Shown in pieces: positions 26,080-35,545 of a DNA stretch of 64,000 nucleotides; within the stretch, counting starts at the first letter, position 1, and every line of letters begins with the position of its first letter. This DNA comes from Ga0077555 sp050250755 (GTDB lineage: Bacteria; Pseudomonadota; Alphaproteobacteria; Rhizobiales; Hyphomicrobiaceae), in NCBI GenBank assembly GCA_050250755.1, contig JBFWOB010000002.1:186001-250000 (forward strand), in the 5' to 3' direction. The notes beneath the pieces are model-generated. The model was not told the origin of the DNA. It ran no database searches and worked only from the letters and a program-made list of their open reading frames with translations. The position numbers and the translations under genes are program-made.

Positions 26080-26349
26080 TTAATCCCGCACGCGCTTGAC
26101 GATAGCCATCGTCTTTGGATCGAGCTTCAGATCCCACTGCTTGCCTTCGGCATCGACCGCGTCGTCGACTTCCCAGAGGCCATCGTCCAACTCGATCTCT
26201 TCCCAACTCCTGTACCCTGCCTCGCGGACGGCCGCCTCGATGCGCGTCCGTTCCTCGGGCGTGGGAGCCCGATCGGCCAGCGCAGGAGTGTTCACTGCGA
26301 AGCCCGAGATGGCGGCGGCACAAATCATCGGCAAAGCAAAGCGTTTCAT
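26080..26349 (-). CDS. Small exported PepSY-domain protein
   Basis: This is an 89-residue protein with a signal peptide (MKRFALPMICAAAISGFAVN, cleavage near ALA-DRA). It has one PepSY-like unit: EERTRIEAAVREAGYRSWEE, then DDGLWEVDDAVDAEGKQWDL and KLDPKTMAIVK. ATG at 26349 is preceded by GGAGGT at 9 bases, which settles the start. Isolated PepSY proteins are periplasmic and thought to bind or inhibit partners; the partner here is unknown. It is convergent with purL. Confidence 0.85.
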   Translation of the reverse strand: MKRFALPMICAAAISGFAVNTPALADRAPTPEERTRIEAAVREAGYRSWEEIELDDGLWEVDDAVDAEGKQWDLKLDPKTMAIVKRVRD

Positions 26350-26504
26350 TCGGTAGGGACCTCCAGACATTGCGCTGATACGACGTGGTCCCCTCAACAT
26401 GGGCTTTGAGAGATCGGTTTCAAGGCCAGCGGCGGCATCGCCAAGTGGCACCCGCGCAAGATGCAATGTAGACTGCCGGCCTCAGGGTCACGAAACAGTC
26501 CGAC

Positions 26505-28139
26505 TCAGGCTCGTGCCATCGCGCGGGCATCCTGCAGCACCATCGCGGCGCCTTTCTCCGCGATCATCATCGTAGGCGCGTTCGTATTACCCGACGTGAT
26601 GGCGGGCATGATGCTGGCGTCGATGACGCGCAACCCATCGAGACCTTTCACGCGCAGGCGCTCGTCGACGACTGCGTTGTCGCTCGGTCCCATCATGCAC
26701 GTGGCAACGGGATGGAAAATGGTCGACGCGATATCCCCGGCCGCTTTTGCAAGGGCCTCGTCGCCGTCGATCTCGAGACCGGGACGGAACTCGACCGGCT
26801 TGTATTTCTGCAGCGCCGGCATCGAGATGATGTGACGTGTGACGCGCACAGAGTCGGCAGCGACACGGCGGTCGTCTTCGGTCGCGAGATAGTTCGGCCT
26901 GATCTCCGGCGGAACATCCGGGTCCGGCGACGTGATGCGAACCCAGCCCCGGCTCGTCGGACGCACGTTGCACACACTCGCAGTGAAAGCCGGAAATGGA
27001 TCCAGCGGGTCGCCAAACTTCGGCAGCGACAGCGGTTGAACGTGGAACTGGATATTCGGCGTATCCCGCGATGGATCGGAGCGCGTAAAGCAGCCGAGTT
27101 GTGAGGGCGACATTGTCATCGGGCCCCGCTTGCTCACCAGATAGTCGAACCCGATCTTCGCGAGCCGCACGTAGCTCTGGTACTGCTCGTTCATGGTCGT
27201 CACGCCCTCAACCTTGTAGGCGCAGCGGATCTGCAGATGGTCCTGCAGGTTCTCCCCGACCGCAGGAAGGTCGTGCAGCACCTTGATGCCGTGCTTCTGA
27301 AGCACCGCACCGGGACCGATGCCCGAGACCTGAAGCAGTTGCGGGCTACCGATCGCGCCCGCCGACAGGATGACCTCTCTCCGGGCATGGACCGTTCGTG
27401 GGCCTCCGTTCTGGCGAAATACGAGGCCGGTAACGCGCTTTCCCTCGAGGGAAAGCCATTGCACTTGAGCGTGCGTCGCGATGGTCAGGTTTTTCCGGTG
27501 CGCAATCGGGTGAAGGAACCCCTTCGCTGTGTTCCAGCGAACACCCGACTTCTGGTTGACGTGAAAATAGCCGCAACCCTCGTTATCGCCTCGGTTGAAG
27601 TCGTCGGTTTTCGGAATGCCTGCCTCCAACGCGGCCTCGCGGAACGCATCAAGAATTTCCCACTGCACGCGGGCATTCTCGATACGCCATTCGCCGCCGC
27701 GTTCGTGCAATCCGTCGAAGGCCGAGGGCTCCATGGCCCATTGATCCTGATGGCGCTTGAAGTAGGGCAGCACATCGTCCCAGCCCCACCCGAAATTGCC
27801 CATCTGACGCCAGCGGTCATAGTCGCGCGCCTGGCCCCGCATGTAGATCATGCCATTGATGGACGTGCAGCCACCGAGCACCTTGCCGCGCGGATAGTTG
27901 AGCACGCGGCCATTGAGACCCGGTTCCGGCGCTGTCTGGAAGCACCAGTCGGCACGTGGGTTGCCCATCAGGTAGAGGTACCCGACCGGAATATGAATCC
28001 AGTGGTAATTATCCTTGCCGCCGGCCTCGAGCAGCAGGACGCGATTCTGCGAGTCTTCAGAAAGACGGTTGGCCAGCACCGAACCCGCCGAGCCTGCGCC
28101 GACGATGATGTAGTCGTAAGTGTCCTCGGCTGCGGCCAT
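26505..28139 (-). CDS. GMC-family FAD oxidoreductase (choline/alcohol dehydrogenase type)
   Basis: This is a flavoprotein of 544 residues that oxidises an alcohol. The N-terminal FAD motif YDYIIVGAGSAGSVLANRL is followed by LLLEAGG and the GMC signature GKVLGGCTSINGMIYMRG. The second GMC signature is SAGAIGSPQLLQVSGIGP. The C-terminal active site has FHPVATCMMG, with the catalytic His, and a later Asn in ITSGNTNAPTMMIAEKG. Relatives include BetA and polyethylene-glycol or long-chain alcohol dehydrogenases, so the substrate is open. It is a single-gene unit, with 85 bases to ybgC. Confidence 0.92.
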   Translation of the reverse strand: MAAAEDTYDYIIVGAGSAGSVLANRLSEDSQNRVLLLEAGGKDNYHWIHIPVGYLYLMGNPRADWCFQTAPEPGLNGRVLNYPRGKVLGGCTSINGMIYMRGQARDYDRWRQMGNFGWGWDDVLPYFKRHQDQWAMEPSAFDGLHERGGEWRIENARVQWEILDAFREAALEAGIPKTDDFNRGDNEGCGYFHVNQKSGVRWNTAKGFLHPIAHRKNLTIATHAQVQWLSLEGKRVTGLVFRQNGGPRTVHARREVILSAGAIGSPQLLQVSGIGPGAVLQKHGIKVLHDLPAVGENLQDHLQIRCAYKVEGVTTMNEQYQSYVRLAKIGFDYLVSKRGPMTMSPSQLGCFTRSDPSRDTPNIQFHVQPLSLPKFGDPLDPFPAFTASVCNVRPTSRGWVRITSPDPDVPPEIRPNYLATEDDRRVAADSVRVTRHIISMPALQKYKPVEFRPGLEIDGDEALAKAAGDIASTIFHPVATCMMGPSDNAVVDERLRVKGLDGLRVIDASIMPAITSGNTNAPTMMIAEKGAAMVLQDARAMARA

Positions 28140-28224
28140 CGCTTTCGTTCCTCACGCCTTCGGCTGCCCTCGCTGGGCACCATCATTCCACCAACCTGCG
28201 AGCATAGCCCATGCTACGCCTGTT

Positions 28225-28731
28225 TCAGCCCTTTCCGGCCAGGCTCGCCCTTAGTGCGGCCGACAGCCTCAGGACCTTGCCACCGAGCGAAACCAGGACG
28301 ACCGTGACTTCGGCTTCGCACAGAACCTCTCCGCCGCGCGATACGGCTTGCGCCAGCACCAGCGTGGCGGCCGTCATCGCCTTGACTCTGGTCGTGACCT
28401 CGACCACATCGTCGATCCGGGCCGGTTTCAGATACTCGAGATTGAGGCGTCGGACCACGAACGCCGCAGCCTCTCCGCCCACCCCCTCGATCAGCGCGCG
28501 ATGCTCACTGCCGAGAAGCCGTAGGAAATCCGACCGCCCGCGTTCACACCAGCGTACATAGGAGGCATGGTAGACGAGGCCGGAAAAATCGGTGTCCTCG
28601 AAATAGACGCGTATGGGCAGGACATGAGTTTGGGCACCATCACGCATCACGAGCCGACCGGCGAGATCGGGCCATTGAGCGGCAGCGACAGTTAGAGCGG
28701 ACCGCTGGATCGGATCGGAATCTTCACTCAT
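28225..28731 (-). CDS. ybgC: Acyl-CoA thioesterase YbgC (hotdog fold)
   Basis: This is a hotdog-fold thioesterase of the YbgC/4-hydroxybenzoyl-CoA thioesterase group, up to 168 residues. The active-site region is RVYFEDTDFSGLVYHASYVRW, with the catalytic Asp in EDTD. It usually belongs with the Tol-Pal genes, but no tol gene follows within this window; here it sits 42 bases after ubiA and may be co-transcribed with it. The first 30 residues lie before the fold, and an internal ATG (residue 31, MRDGAQTH) is another possible start. Confidence 0.88.
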   Translation of the reverse strand: MSEDSDPIQRSALTVAAAQWPDLAGRLVMRDGAQTHVLPIRVYFEDTDFSGLVYHASYVRWCERGRSDFLRLLGSEHRALIEGVGGEAAAFVVRRLNLEYLKPARIDDVVEVTTRVKAMTAATLVLAQAVSRGGEVLCEAEVTVVLVSLGGKVLRLSAALRASLAGKG

Positions 28732-28773
28732 TGACGCCCCCGGCTGGCCGCGCTGGCGCCAGCGTCCAGCATC

Positions 28774-29715
28774 TCATTGACCGATCATCATATCGGCAAC
28801 CAGCCCCGCGAAGAAAATCCAGCCGATGAATCGGTTCGATTTGAAGCGACTGAGACAATTGGCGGGATCGCTGGTATCGAGCGTCGCCACCTGCCAAACG
28901 AAACCGCCGCCGCAGATAGCGAGCGCCAGGAAGGTGCCCACCCCAGCACCGGCTTGCAGGGACGCAACGCCCCACAGCAACAACGCCGAGCCATAAAGGC
29001 CGATAAGCCACTGGCGGGTTGCATCTCCGAAACGGATGGCCGTCGACTTCAGGCCAAGCGCCAAGTCGTCTTCCTTGTCCTGGTGGGCATAGATTGTGTC
29101 ATAGGCGACTGTCCAGAGCACGCAGCCGGCATAAAGCATCACGGCCGGCCAGGCGAGTGAACCCTGCGCGGCCGTCCATCCGACGAGCGCACCCCACTTG
29201 AATGTGAGGCCAAGAACGACCTGCGGCCAGTACGTCAACCGCTTCATAAATGGATAGATAGCCACCAACCCCAGCGAGGCGATGCCGAGCCATATCGTTG
29301 TCGTGTTGAATTGCAGCAGCACCACCAAACCGATTAGGCAGAGCGCGACCATGAAGGCGGCAGCCTGCGACGCGGTCACCTCGCCTGATGGGATCGGACG
29401 GCCGCGCGTTCGGGCTACGCCGGCATCGATGTCACGATCCACGATGTCATTATAAGTGCAGCCCGCACCTCGCATGACGAAGGCGCCGGCCAGGAACAAC
29501 AGCAAAGACCAGACGTTGGGATAGGCACGGCCGGAGGCCAGCTCGCCCATGGCCTGCCCCCACCAGCATGGAAACAGAAGCAACCAGGCGCCGATCGGAC
29601 GATCGAAACGAGCCAGACGGAGATACGGACGCAGGCCGCGCGGCGCCAGTCGATCCACCCAGTTTCCGGGGCGAGCGTCGGGAACGGTCGGTGCGGTGTG
29701 AGCTGGAGAGGTCAT
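28774..29715 (-). CDS. ubiA: 4-hydroxybenzoate polyprenyltransferase
   Basis: This is an integral membrane enzyme that attaches the polyprenyl tail to 4-hydroxybenzoate in ubiquinone synthesis. It is 313 residues with about eight to nine helices. The two Asp-rich prenyl diphosphate motifs are NDIVDRDIDAGVARTRGRPI and YAHQDKEDDLALGLKSTA. It is divergent from the Host_attach gene and followed by ybgC. It shows that this organism makes ubiquinone. Confidence 0.96.
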   Translation of the reverse strand: MTSPAHTAPTVPDARPGNWVDRLAPRGLRPYLRLARFDRPIGAWLLLFPCWWGQAMGELASGRAYPNVWSLLLFLAGAFVMRGAGCTYNDIVDRDIDAGVARTRGRPIPSGEVTASQAAAFMVALCLIGLVVLLQFNTTTIWLGIASLGLVAIYPFMKRLTYWPQVVLGLTFKWGALVGWTAAQGSLAWPAVMLYAGCVLWTVAYDTIYAHQDKEDDLALGLKSTAIRFGDATRQWLIGLYGSALLLWGVASLQAGAGVGTFLALAICGGGFVWQVATLDTSDPANCLSRFKSNRFIGWIFFAGLVADMMIGQ

Positions 29716-29847
29716 GGCCGGACACTAAGCGCGGGCGGAACGCGCCGCAACGTGGCGTGAAATGACCAGCGTCATGCCGCACAGGCGACGAATGTCCCAG
29801 CGTAGCGACGACTGAAGTACGATTCTCCATGGTCAAGGAGTGTAGGC

Positions 29848-30300
29848 ATGAAATCCATTCGCACCTGGATCCTCATCGCTGACGCAGGGCGAGCTCGTGT
29901 CGTCGAGAATCTGGGACCTGGAAAGGGCGTGTACCCCGTGGATGGTTTGGCCTCGGAATCGGCGTTGCCGAGCTCGACCCACGAGATCGTTGCCGACCGG
30001 CAGGGTCGCTCGTTCGAATCGAGTAGTGCGACACGCCATCCGATGTCCCCGCCAACCGATCCGCGCGAGCAACTGAAGCGAAGCTACCTCGAAATGATTG
30101 CCGACCAGCTTGACGCGCAGTTGCAGGCCGATGCCTTCGACCGCCTGATCGTCGTTGCGCCACCAACAGCGCTCGGGATGCTGCGCCAAGCATTCAGCAG
30201 CCGCGTTTCAGCCGCCATTGCGGGCGAGTTGGCAAAAGATCTGACAAAGACGCGAGACCACAACCTCGGGCCACATCTCACGGACGTCGTGCGGATCTAG
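29848..30300 (+). CDS. Host_attach family protein
   Basis: This is a 150-residue member of the family named for attachment to host cells in rhizobia and relatives. It has the family's N-terminal WILIADAGRARVVEN, a middle DPREQLKRSYLEMIADQLDAQ, and the terminal region ERVxxELxKDLT seen here as AIAGELAKDLTKTRDHNLGPHL. The fold resembles ribonuclease/eRF1-like proteins. The name is historical and the molecular role is not established. It has a clear AGGAG ribosome site about 7 bases before the ATG and no signal peptide. Confidence 0.88.
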   Translation: MKSIRTWILIADAGRARVVENLGPGKGVYPVDGLASESALPSSTHEIVADRQGRSFESSSATRHPMSPPTDPREQLKRSYLEMIADQLDAQLQADAFDRLIVVAPPTALGMLRQAFSSRVSAAIAGELAKDLTKTRDHNLGPHLTDVVRI

Positions 30301-30348
30301 GGTGCGCGGACTATTGCAAGCGAGGGGCGTCGCGCTAGAGATGGCACC

Positions 30349-31092
30349 ATGAACGACGCTTATGACTTCCGGGCGCAGCGCCTCTACGTGACGGACGATC
30401 TCGCGGAAGGTACCACCCTGGCTCTGTCGCGAGAACAGGCCAACTACCTCGTCAATGTGCTGCGCCTCGTTGACGGTGCCGCGGTTCACATCTTCAACGG
30501 ACGCGACGGGGAATGGCGTGCTCACATCGTTCGCCAAGGCCGCCGCGATGCCGACCTCGTTATCGAGCAGCAGACCCGCGCGCAGGCTGGCGGTCCCGAT
30601 CTTCATTATCTCTTCGCGCCGCTGAAACGCGCACGTCTCGATTACATGGTGCAAAAGGCGACGGAACTCGGGGCCGCGCGGCTGGTGCCAGTCATCACGC
30701 AGCACACTATGGCCGAGCGTGTGAACCTCGATCGCATGCGCGCCAACGTCATCGAAGCCGCCGAGCAATGCGGCATCCTTCGCGTCCCAGACGTCGCAGA
30801 ACCGGTGTCTCTGAAACGGATGCTGGAAACGTGGGACGCCGCCCGACGCCTCGTCTTCTGTGACGAGGACGCGCCGGTCCAGGATCCGGTGGCGGCGTTG
30901 AAAGCGGTCGATCCTGGCCCTCTCGCCGTGCTGATCGGGCCGGAGGGAGGCTTCTCAGTGGAGGAGCGCGAGTTGCTGGTGCGCCTGCCCGGATGCGTTC
31001 GACTTGCCCTCGGCCCGCGCATCATGCGAGCCGATACCGCCGCGGTGGCGGCACTGGCCCTTGTCAACGCGGTGCTGGGCGACTGGCGCTGA
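30349..31092 (+). CDS. rsmE: 16S rRNA (uracil-1498-N3)-methyltransferase RsmE
   Basis: This is a SPOUT-fold methyltransferase that modifies U1498 of 16S rRNA with SAM. It is 247 residues: an N-terminal PUA-like domain (HIFNGRDGEWRAHIV), then the catalytic domain with LIGPEGGFSVEERELL and LGPRIMRADTAAVAAL, which form the trefoil knot. It sits 48 bases after the Host_attach gene and about 200 bases before gshA on the same strand. Confidence 0.95.
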   Translation: MNDAYDFRAQRLYVTDDLAEGTTLALSREQANYLVNVLRLVDGAAVHIFNGRDGEWRAHIVRQGRRDADLVIEQQTRAQAGGPDLHYLFAPLKRARLDYMVQKATELGAARLVPVITQHTMAERVNLDRMRANVIEAAEQCGILRVPDVAEPVSLKRMLETWDAARRLVFCDEDAPVQDPVAALKAVDPGPLAVLIGPEGGFSVEERELLVRLPGCVRLALGPRIMRADTAAVAALALVNAVLGDWR

Positions 31093-31300
31093 TGATGAGA
31101 ACCAGCGAACGGCCGACAGCGGTCCAAGAGATGCTTGAGCAAAACTAATGTGGCTTCGGAGAAAAGATCACTATGTTCGTCGCCCATTCAAGAGTGCGTC
31201 AAGGGCTTGTGCGGCCTCGCAGCCAACGCCATAAGTGGACGCTCTCCGAGCCGTGGGACACGTCTGCGGCGGGTTCCAAACGTTCAACCGAGGTTTAAGC

Positions 31301-32716
31301 ATGTCGACCCGTCAGGCAGCCTCGTCCGCTCCGCCCATCGGCTCCCGTGACGACCTGGTCGAATGGTTCGCAGTGGGCTCGAAGCCGAAATCGGAATGGC
31401 GCATCGGTACCGAGCACGAGAAGATACCGTTCCGCACGGACGACCTCCAACCAGTAACCTATCAGGGTCCACGCGGCATTCGTGCCCTGATGGAGGAGCT
31501 GATCGGTCGCTATGGCTGGGAACCGATCCATGAGGGCGATACGATCATTGCCCTGAAGCGCCCCGAAGGCGAGCCCCCGGCAACCGTATCGCTCGAACCG
31601 GGCGGCCAGTTCGAATTATCGGGCGCCCCTCTCGCAGATCTACACGCGGTCGATGCCGAGACACGGCAGCACATCGACGAGGTGACCACGATCGGGCGCG
31701 ACCTGAAGCTCGGCTTTCTCGGCACGGGATTTTCGCCGAAGTGGACGCTCCCCGAGACACCGCAAATGCCGAAGCAGCGCTACGCTGTCATGACGCGGTA
31801 CATGCCGAAGGTGGGCGCGCACGGCCTCGACATGATGTACCGGACGGCCACCATCCAGGTGAACCTCGACTTCTCCGACGAAGCCGACATGGTCAAGAAG
31901 CTGCGCGTCTCCCTGGCGTTGCAGCCAGTCGCGACCGCACTCTTTGCCTCGTCACCCTTCAAGGAGGGCAAACCGTCCGGTTACTTGTCGCTGCGCAGCG
32001 AGGCGTGGCGCGACACGGACCGTGCCCGGACCGGTCTCCTGCCTTTCGTGTTCGAAAGCGGAATGAGCTTCGAGCGCTACGTCGAGTACGCGCTCGATGT
32101 GCCCATGTACTTCATCTATCGCGATGGCGAGTACATTGATGTCGCCGGTGCCTCGTTCCGCGATTTTCTCGCCAGACGGCTTTCGGAAAAGCTTGGGCGG
32201 CCTGATCTCAAAGGCATCGAACCGACCATCGACGACTGGTCGGATCACATCACGACCATCTTCCCGGAGGTGCGCCTGAAGCGCTATCTCGAGATGCGCG
32301 GCGCAGATGCGGGATTGACGCCGCAGATTTCTGGATTGTCCGCACTCTGGGTCGGGCTCCTCTACGATCAGACGGCGCTCGACGCCGCGTGGGATGTCGT
32401 GAAAGGCTGGACCGCCGAGGAGCGGGAAATCTTGCGCAACGATGTTCCCCGCACCGCACTCTCCTCGCGCTTCCGCCGCATGAAGCTGCTCGACATCGCG
32501 CGCGAGGTGGTGACGATCGCCGGCGAGGGCTTAAGGGCGCGAAACGTCAAGACGCCCAAGGGTGACGACGAGCGCATTCACCTGCAGTGCGTCGAAGCAG
32601 TGGTCGACAGCGGCCGCACCTGCGCCGAAGCGATGCTGGAGGCGTTCGACAGCCGTTGGGGCAAACGCGTCGATCCCGTCTTCCGCGAGGTCGTCTTCTC
32701 TCCGCCATCGAATTAG
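31301..32716 (+). CDS. gshA: Glutamate-cysteine ligase, plant/alphaproteobacterial type
   Basis: This is the first enzyme of glutathione synthesis, joining glutamate and cysteine with ATP. It is 471 residues, the size of the plant-type class common in alphaproteobacteria. Motifs are WRIGTEHEKIPF near residue 35, TVSLEPGGQFELSGAP, and MYRTATIQVNLDFSDE. ATG at 31301 follows GAGGT by about 8 bases; the frame is open further upstream to 31235 without support. Together with three GSTs in the window it points to an active glutathione economy. Confidence 0.95.
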   Translation: MSTRQAASSAPPIGSRDDLVEWFAVGSKPKSEWRIGTEHEKIPFRTDDLQPVTYQGPRGIRALMEELIGRYGWEPIHEGDTIIALKRPEGEPPATVSLEPGGQFELSGAPLADLHAVDAETRQHIDEVTTIGRDLKLGFLGTGFSPKWTLPETPQMPKQRYAVMTRYMPKVGAHGLDMMYRTATIQVNLDFSDEADMVKKLRVSLALQPVATALFASSPFKEGKPSGYLSLRSEAWRDTDRARTGLLPFVFESGMSFERYVEYALDVPMYFIYRDGEYIDVAGASFRDFLARRLSEKLGRPDLKGIEPTIDDWSDHITTIFPEVRLKRYLEMRGADAGLTPQISGLSALWVGLLYDQTALDAAWDVVKGWTAEEREILRNDVPRTALSSRFRRMKLLDIAREVVTIAGEGLRARNVKTPKGDDERIHLQCVEAVVDSGRTCAEAMLEAFDSRWGKRVDPVFREVVFSPPSN

Positions 32717-32750
32717 CATTTACCCACCTGATGATGACTTAGCGTTCCGT

Positions 32751-32779
32751 CTCGACGCGGCCGCTCCACACGCTATAAG
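32751..32779 (+). promoter_or_regulatory. Candidate argB promoter
   Basis: CTCGAC (32751-32756) and TATAAG (32774-32779) are spaced by 17 bases, 36 bases before the argB ATG. The -35 is one change from the alphaproteobacterial CTTGAC form. Confidence 0.5.
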
Positions 32780-32815
32780 TGCGCCCGAGAAAAGGTCCCC
32801 CCGGAGGTGACGTCG

Positions 32816-33739
32816 ATGGCAGGAAAAGAGCTGGTGGAAGGCCCGAAGGCAAACGGAGACGCGCAAACCAAGGCGCGCATCCTGGCGGAGGCTTTGCCCC
32901 ATCTCATCCGATACGACAATGAAACCGTCGTCGTGAAATTCGGCGGCAACGCAATGGTCGACCAGGACCTTGCCGATGCCTTTGCCAAAGACATCGCCTA
33001 CCTCAAGCTTTCGGGTATCAACCCCGTGGTCGTGCACGGCGGAGGGCCACAGATCGGCTCGATGCTGAAGCGCCTCGACATCAAATCCGACTTCGTGCAT
33101 GGCCTGCGCGTGACCGACCAGCCAACCGTCGAAATCGTCGAGATGGTGCTTGCCGGATCGATCAACAAAGGCATCGTCTCCAGCATCAATCGTCAGGGTG
33201 GCAAGGCAGTTGGTCTTTCGGGAAAAGACGCCAATCTGCTGATTGCCAGGAAAATCTCGGAGATGCCCGATCCCGAGACGAACGAGATCAAGGCGGTCGA
33301 TCTCGGCTTCGTGGGCGACCCCGTGAAGGTCAACCCTGAGATCATCGAGGTCATCTCGCGCTCGGACCTGATCCCCGTGATCGCGCCGGTCGCCGTTTCG
33401 GCCGAAGGCCAGACGCTGAACGTCAACGCCGATACATTCGCATCCTCGCTGGCGGGCGCGCTCAAGGCAAAACGCCTGCTGCTTCTGACCGACGTACCCG
33501 GCGTCCTCGACAAGGACAGAAAGCTCATCAAAGATCTGACCGTTGATGAAGCTCGGGCGCTGATCCGCAACGGCACCATCACCGGTGGTATGATCCCGAA
33601 GGTTGAGGGCTGCATAGAAGTCGTGGAAGCTGGCGTCGATGCCGTCGTCATCATCGATGGACGTGTACCGCACTGCGTGCTGCTCGAACTTTTCACCGAG
33701 CACGGCGTCGGCACCATTGTGCGCCGCTCACGCGATTGA
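32816..33739 (+). CDS. argB: Acetylglutamate kinase
   Basis: This enzyme phosphorylates N-acetylglutamate, the second step of arginine synthesis. It is 307 residues. Visible family signs are VVKFGGNAMVD, VVHGGGPQIGSML, LRVTD near the binding site for acetylglutamate, LNVNADTFASSLAGAL, and GGMIPKVEGC near the C-terminus. ATG at 32816 follows GGAGG by 8 bases; a GTG at 32807 overlaps that site. An N-terminal extension of about 25 residues suggests a hexameric, arginine-inhibited form, which is an inference. Confidence 0.96.
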   Translation: MAGKELVEGPKANGDAQTKARILAEALPHLIRYDNETVVVKFGGNAMVDQDLADAFAKDIAYLKLSGINPVVVHGGGPQIGSMLKRLDIKSDFVHGLRVTDQPTVEIVEMVLAGSINKGIVSSINRQGGKAVGLSGKDANLLIARKISEMPDPETNEIKAVDLGFVGDPVKVNPEIIEVISRSDLIPVIAPVAVSAEGQTLNVNADTFASSLAGALKAKRLLLLTDVPGVLDKDRKLIKDLTVDEARALIRNGTITGGMIPKVEGCIEVVEAGVDAVVIIDGRVPHCVLLELFTEHGVGTIVRRSRD

Positions 33740-33859
33740 CCGCGGCGACCGAGCCCGCTGAAACGAGCAGCCGGCCAACGCGAACATCTCAGAAGCTACC
33801 TGATTGCGATCCCGGACAATGCACGAAGCATAGCCCAGGATCGCTGACCAGGGACGCCC

Positions 33860-34471
33860 TTACGCCGGTTCAGCGTCGCGCGTGGCCCACATCTCCTTGA
33901 AGGCTGGGCGGGCCTGACACGCTGCAAGCCAAGCCTTCACGTTCGGCGCGGCGTCGAAAAGGTGCTGTGCCCCCGATGCGTAGCGAACGCACTCGGCGAC
34001 GTTGATGTCGGCCACCGTGAAGCGGTCTCCGACCAGATAACCCGACTTGGCGAGAGCCTCATTCAGCACGGCGAACGGACCTTTCAACGCCTCGAGTGCT
34101 GCCGTTGCGCCCTTGGGATCGCGCATGACCTCCAGCGCCCTTCCTTCGACCTCGGTAATGGCCCAGATCGACCACATCATCATTTGTCCATCTTCGGCGA
34201 CGTTTGCGGGCGCGAGCGGACCTCCGTGCTTTTTGGCCAGATAGAGATTGATGGCGAGCGACTCATGCAGGATCAGTCCGTCGTCGTCGATCGACGGGAC
34301 GTGACCGTTGGGGTTTATTTTCAGAAAGTCGGCGCTGCGGCAATGTACCGGCGCGGCATGTGCGCGATATGGTTGCGTAACGGGAACGTGCTTGAAGGGT
34401 ATGCCGAGTTCCTTCGCGAGCCAGAGGTTGCGCGTGGCGCGGCTGCGATAGACTCCATAAATGGTGAGCAT
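33860..34471 (-). CDS. Glutathione S-transferase
   Basis: This is a complete GST of 203 residues. The thioredoxin-like N-domain (MLTIYGVYRSRATRNLWLAKELG) has a Ser in SRATRN at the catalytic position, GHVPSIDDDG with the cis-Pro, and ESLAINLYLAKKHGG. The all-helical C-domain ends with YASGAQHLFDAAPNVKAWL. It is divergent from the HAD gene at 34537 and convergent with argB. The substrate is unknown. Confidence 0.92.
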   Translation of the reverse strand: MLTIYGVYRSRATRNLWLAKELGIPFKHVPVTQPYRAHAAPVHCRSADFLKINPNGHVPSIDDDGLILHESLAINLYLAKKHGGPLAPANVAEDGQMMMWSIWAITEVEGRALEVMRDPKGATAALEALKGPFAVLNEALAKSGYLVGDRFTVADINVAECVRYASGAQHLFDAAPNVKAWLAACQARPAFKEMWATRDAEPA

Positions 34472-34536
34472 GAAGTTGTCCCCGTTGGGTTGCGTGTGGA
34501 ATGGATTATCATCATCCCATCACGGCGGAGCAGGCT

Positions 34537-35349
34537 ATGGCAAGCGGGTCGGGTCAAGACGCCGCGACGTCAGGCAGTAAGAATGCCGTCGCGACTAATA
34601 CAGGAGCTGAGTGCGTGAGCAGCCAGACGACCCCGCGGCGGGTGCGCGGATTCGATCAGACCCGAATCTGGATTTTCGACCTCGACAACACGCTCTACCC
34701 CGCCGAATGCAACCTCTTCGCCCAGGTCGACCAGAAAATGGCGGAGTACATTCAGCGGTACCTGGGTGTGCCGTTCGCCTACGCCAAGCATCTGCAGAAG
34801 AGCTACTATCGACAATTCGGCACGACACTCGCCGGCATGATGCGGGTTCACAATATGGATCCGACCGATTTCCGGGAGGTTGTGCACGACATCGATCTGG
34901 CCGGCGTGCCGGAGCATCCCGAACTGCGCGCCGCGAGTACCCGGCTGCCCGGCCGCAAACTGATCTTCACGGCTGGCTCGCACCGGCACGCCGAACGCGT
35001 GGCGACGAAGCTCGGCATCCTCGACCTCTTCGAGGACATCATCGACATCGTTGACGCCGGCTTCATTCCGAAAGAAAAGCGCGAGGCTTACGATAAGCTG
35101 CTGGTGTCGCACGGCGTCTCGCCGGCTGAGGCTGCCATGTTCGAGGATATGCCGCACAACCTGGAGCCGCCACACGATCTCGGCATGACGACGTGCCTCG
35201 TGCACTCGAGCTACATCGACCACCCGATCCAGCTCAAGATCCGTGAGTGGACCGAGCCACCTGCCCACGTCCACCATATGACCGAGAACCTGGCGAGTTT
35301 TCTCGGAGCGATTGGCGCGAGCCCTGCAAAGGCTGACCCTCAGACATAA
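34537..35349 (+). CDS. HAD-superfamily pyrimidine 5'-nucleotidase-like hydrolase
   Basis: This is a phosphatase of the SDT1/pyrimidine 5'-nucleotidase type, 270 residues. Motif I is IFDLDNTLYP with the two catalytic Asp, motif II is FTAGSHRHAERV, and the last motif is MFEDMPHNLEPPHDLGM, with adjacent E-D instead of a spaced DD pair. About 35 N-terminal residues before the fold are probably disordered. ATG at 34537 has GGAG 6 bases upstream. In relatives it lies between argB and dapD; here a GST gene intervenes and dapD is not present. Confidence 0.88.
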   Translation: MASGSGQDAATSGSKNAVATNTGAECVSSQTTPRRVRGFDQTRIWIFDLDNTLYPAECNLFAQVDQKMAEYIQRYLGVPFAYAKHLQKSYYRQFGTTLAGMMRVHNMDPTDFREVVHDIDLAGVPEHPELRAASTRLPGRKLIFTAGSHRHAERVATKLGILDLFEDIIDIVDAGFIPKEKREAYDKLLVSHGVSPAEAAMFEDMPHNLEPPHDLGMTTCLVHSSYIDHPIQLKIREWTEPPAHVHHMTENLASFLGAIGASPAKADPQT

Positions 35350-35414
35350 GTCAAACGGATCGGCATTGTTTCCAGGATCAAGGTGCGCGTCTCCACACGC
35401 ACACCAGTTGGTCT

Positions 35415-35429
35415 GGATTGATCCAATCC
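35415..35429. promoter_or_regulatory. Inverted repeat upstream of the PNPOx-like gene
   Basis: GGATTG-ATC-CAATCC is a perfect 6-bp inverted repeat. A second repeat, AGTTA...TAACT with a 12-base spacer, follows at about 35453-35474, and a CGATC...GATCG pair near 35490. This AT-richer gap of about 195 bases probably holds the promoter and operator of the next gene. Confidence 0.35.
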
Positions 35430-35545
35430 GCAACCAAGGCGACGCTATCAATAGTTACTGGTCACTCGATAACTCGTGATAGAATAATCGATCATCGCGA
35501 ACGATCGGACTGTAAACTATTCGCTTGGATATTGAGGTGTGCGTC

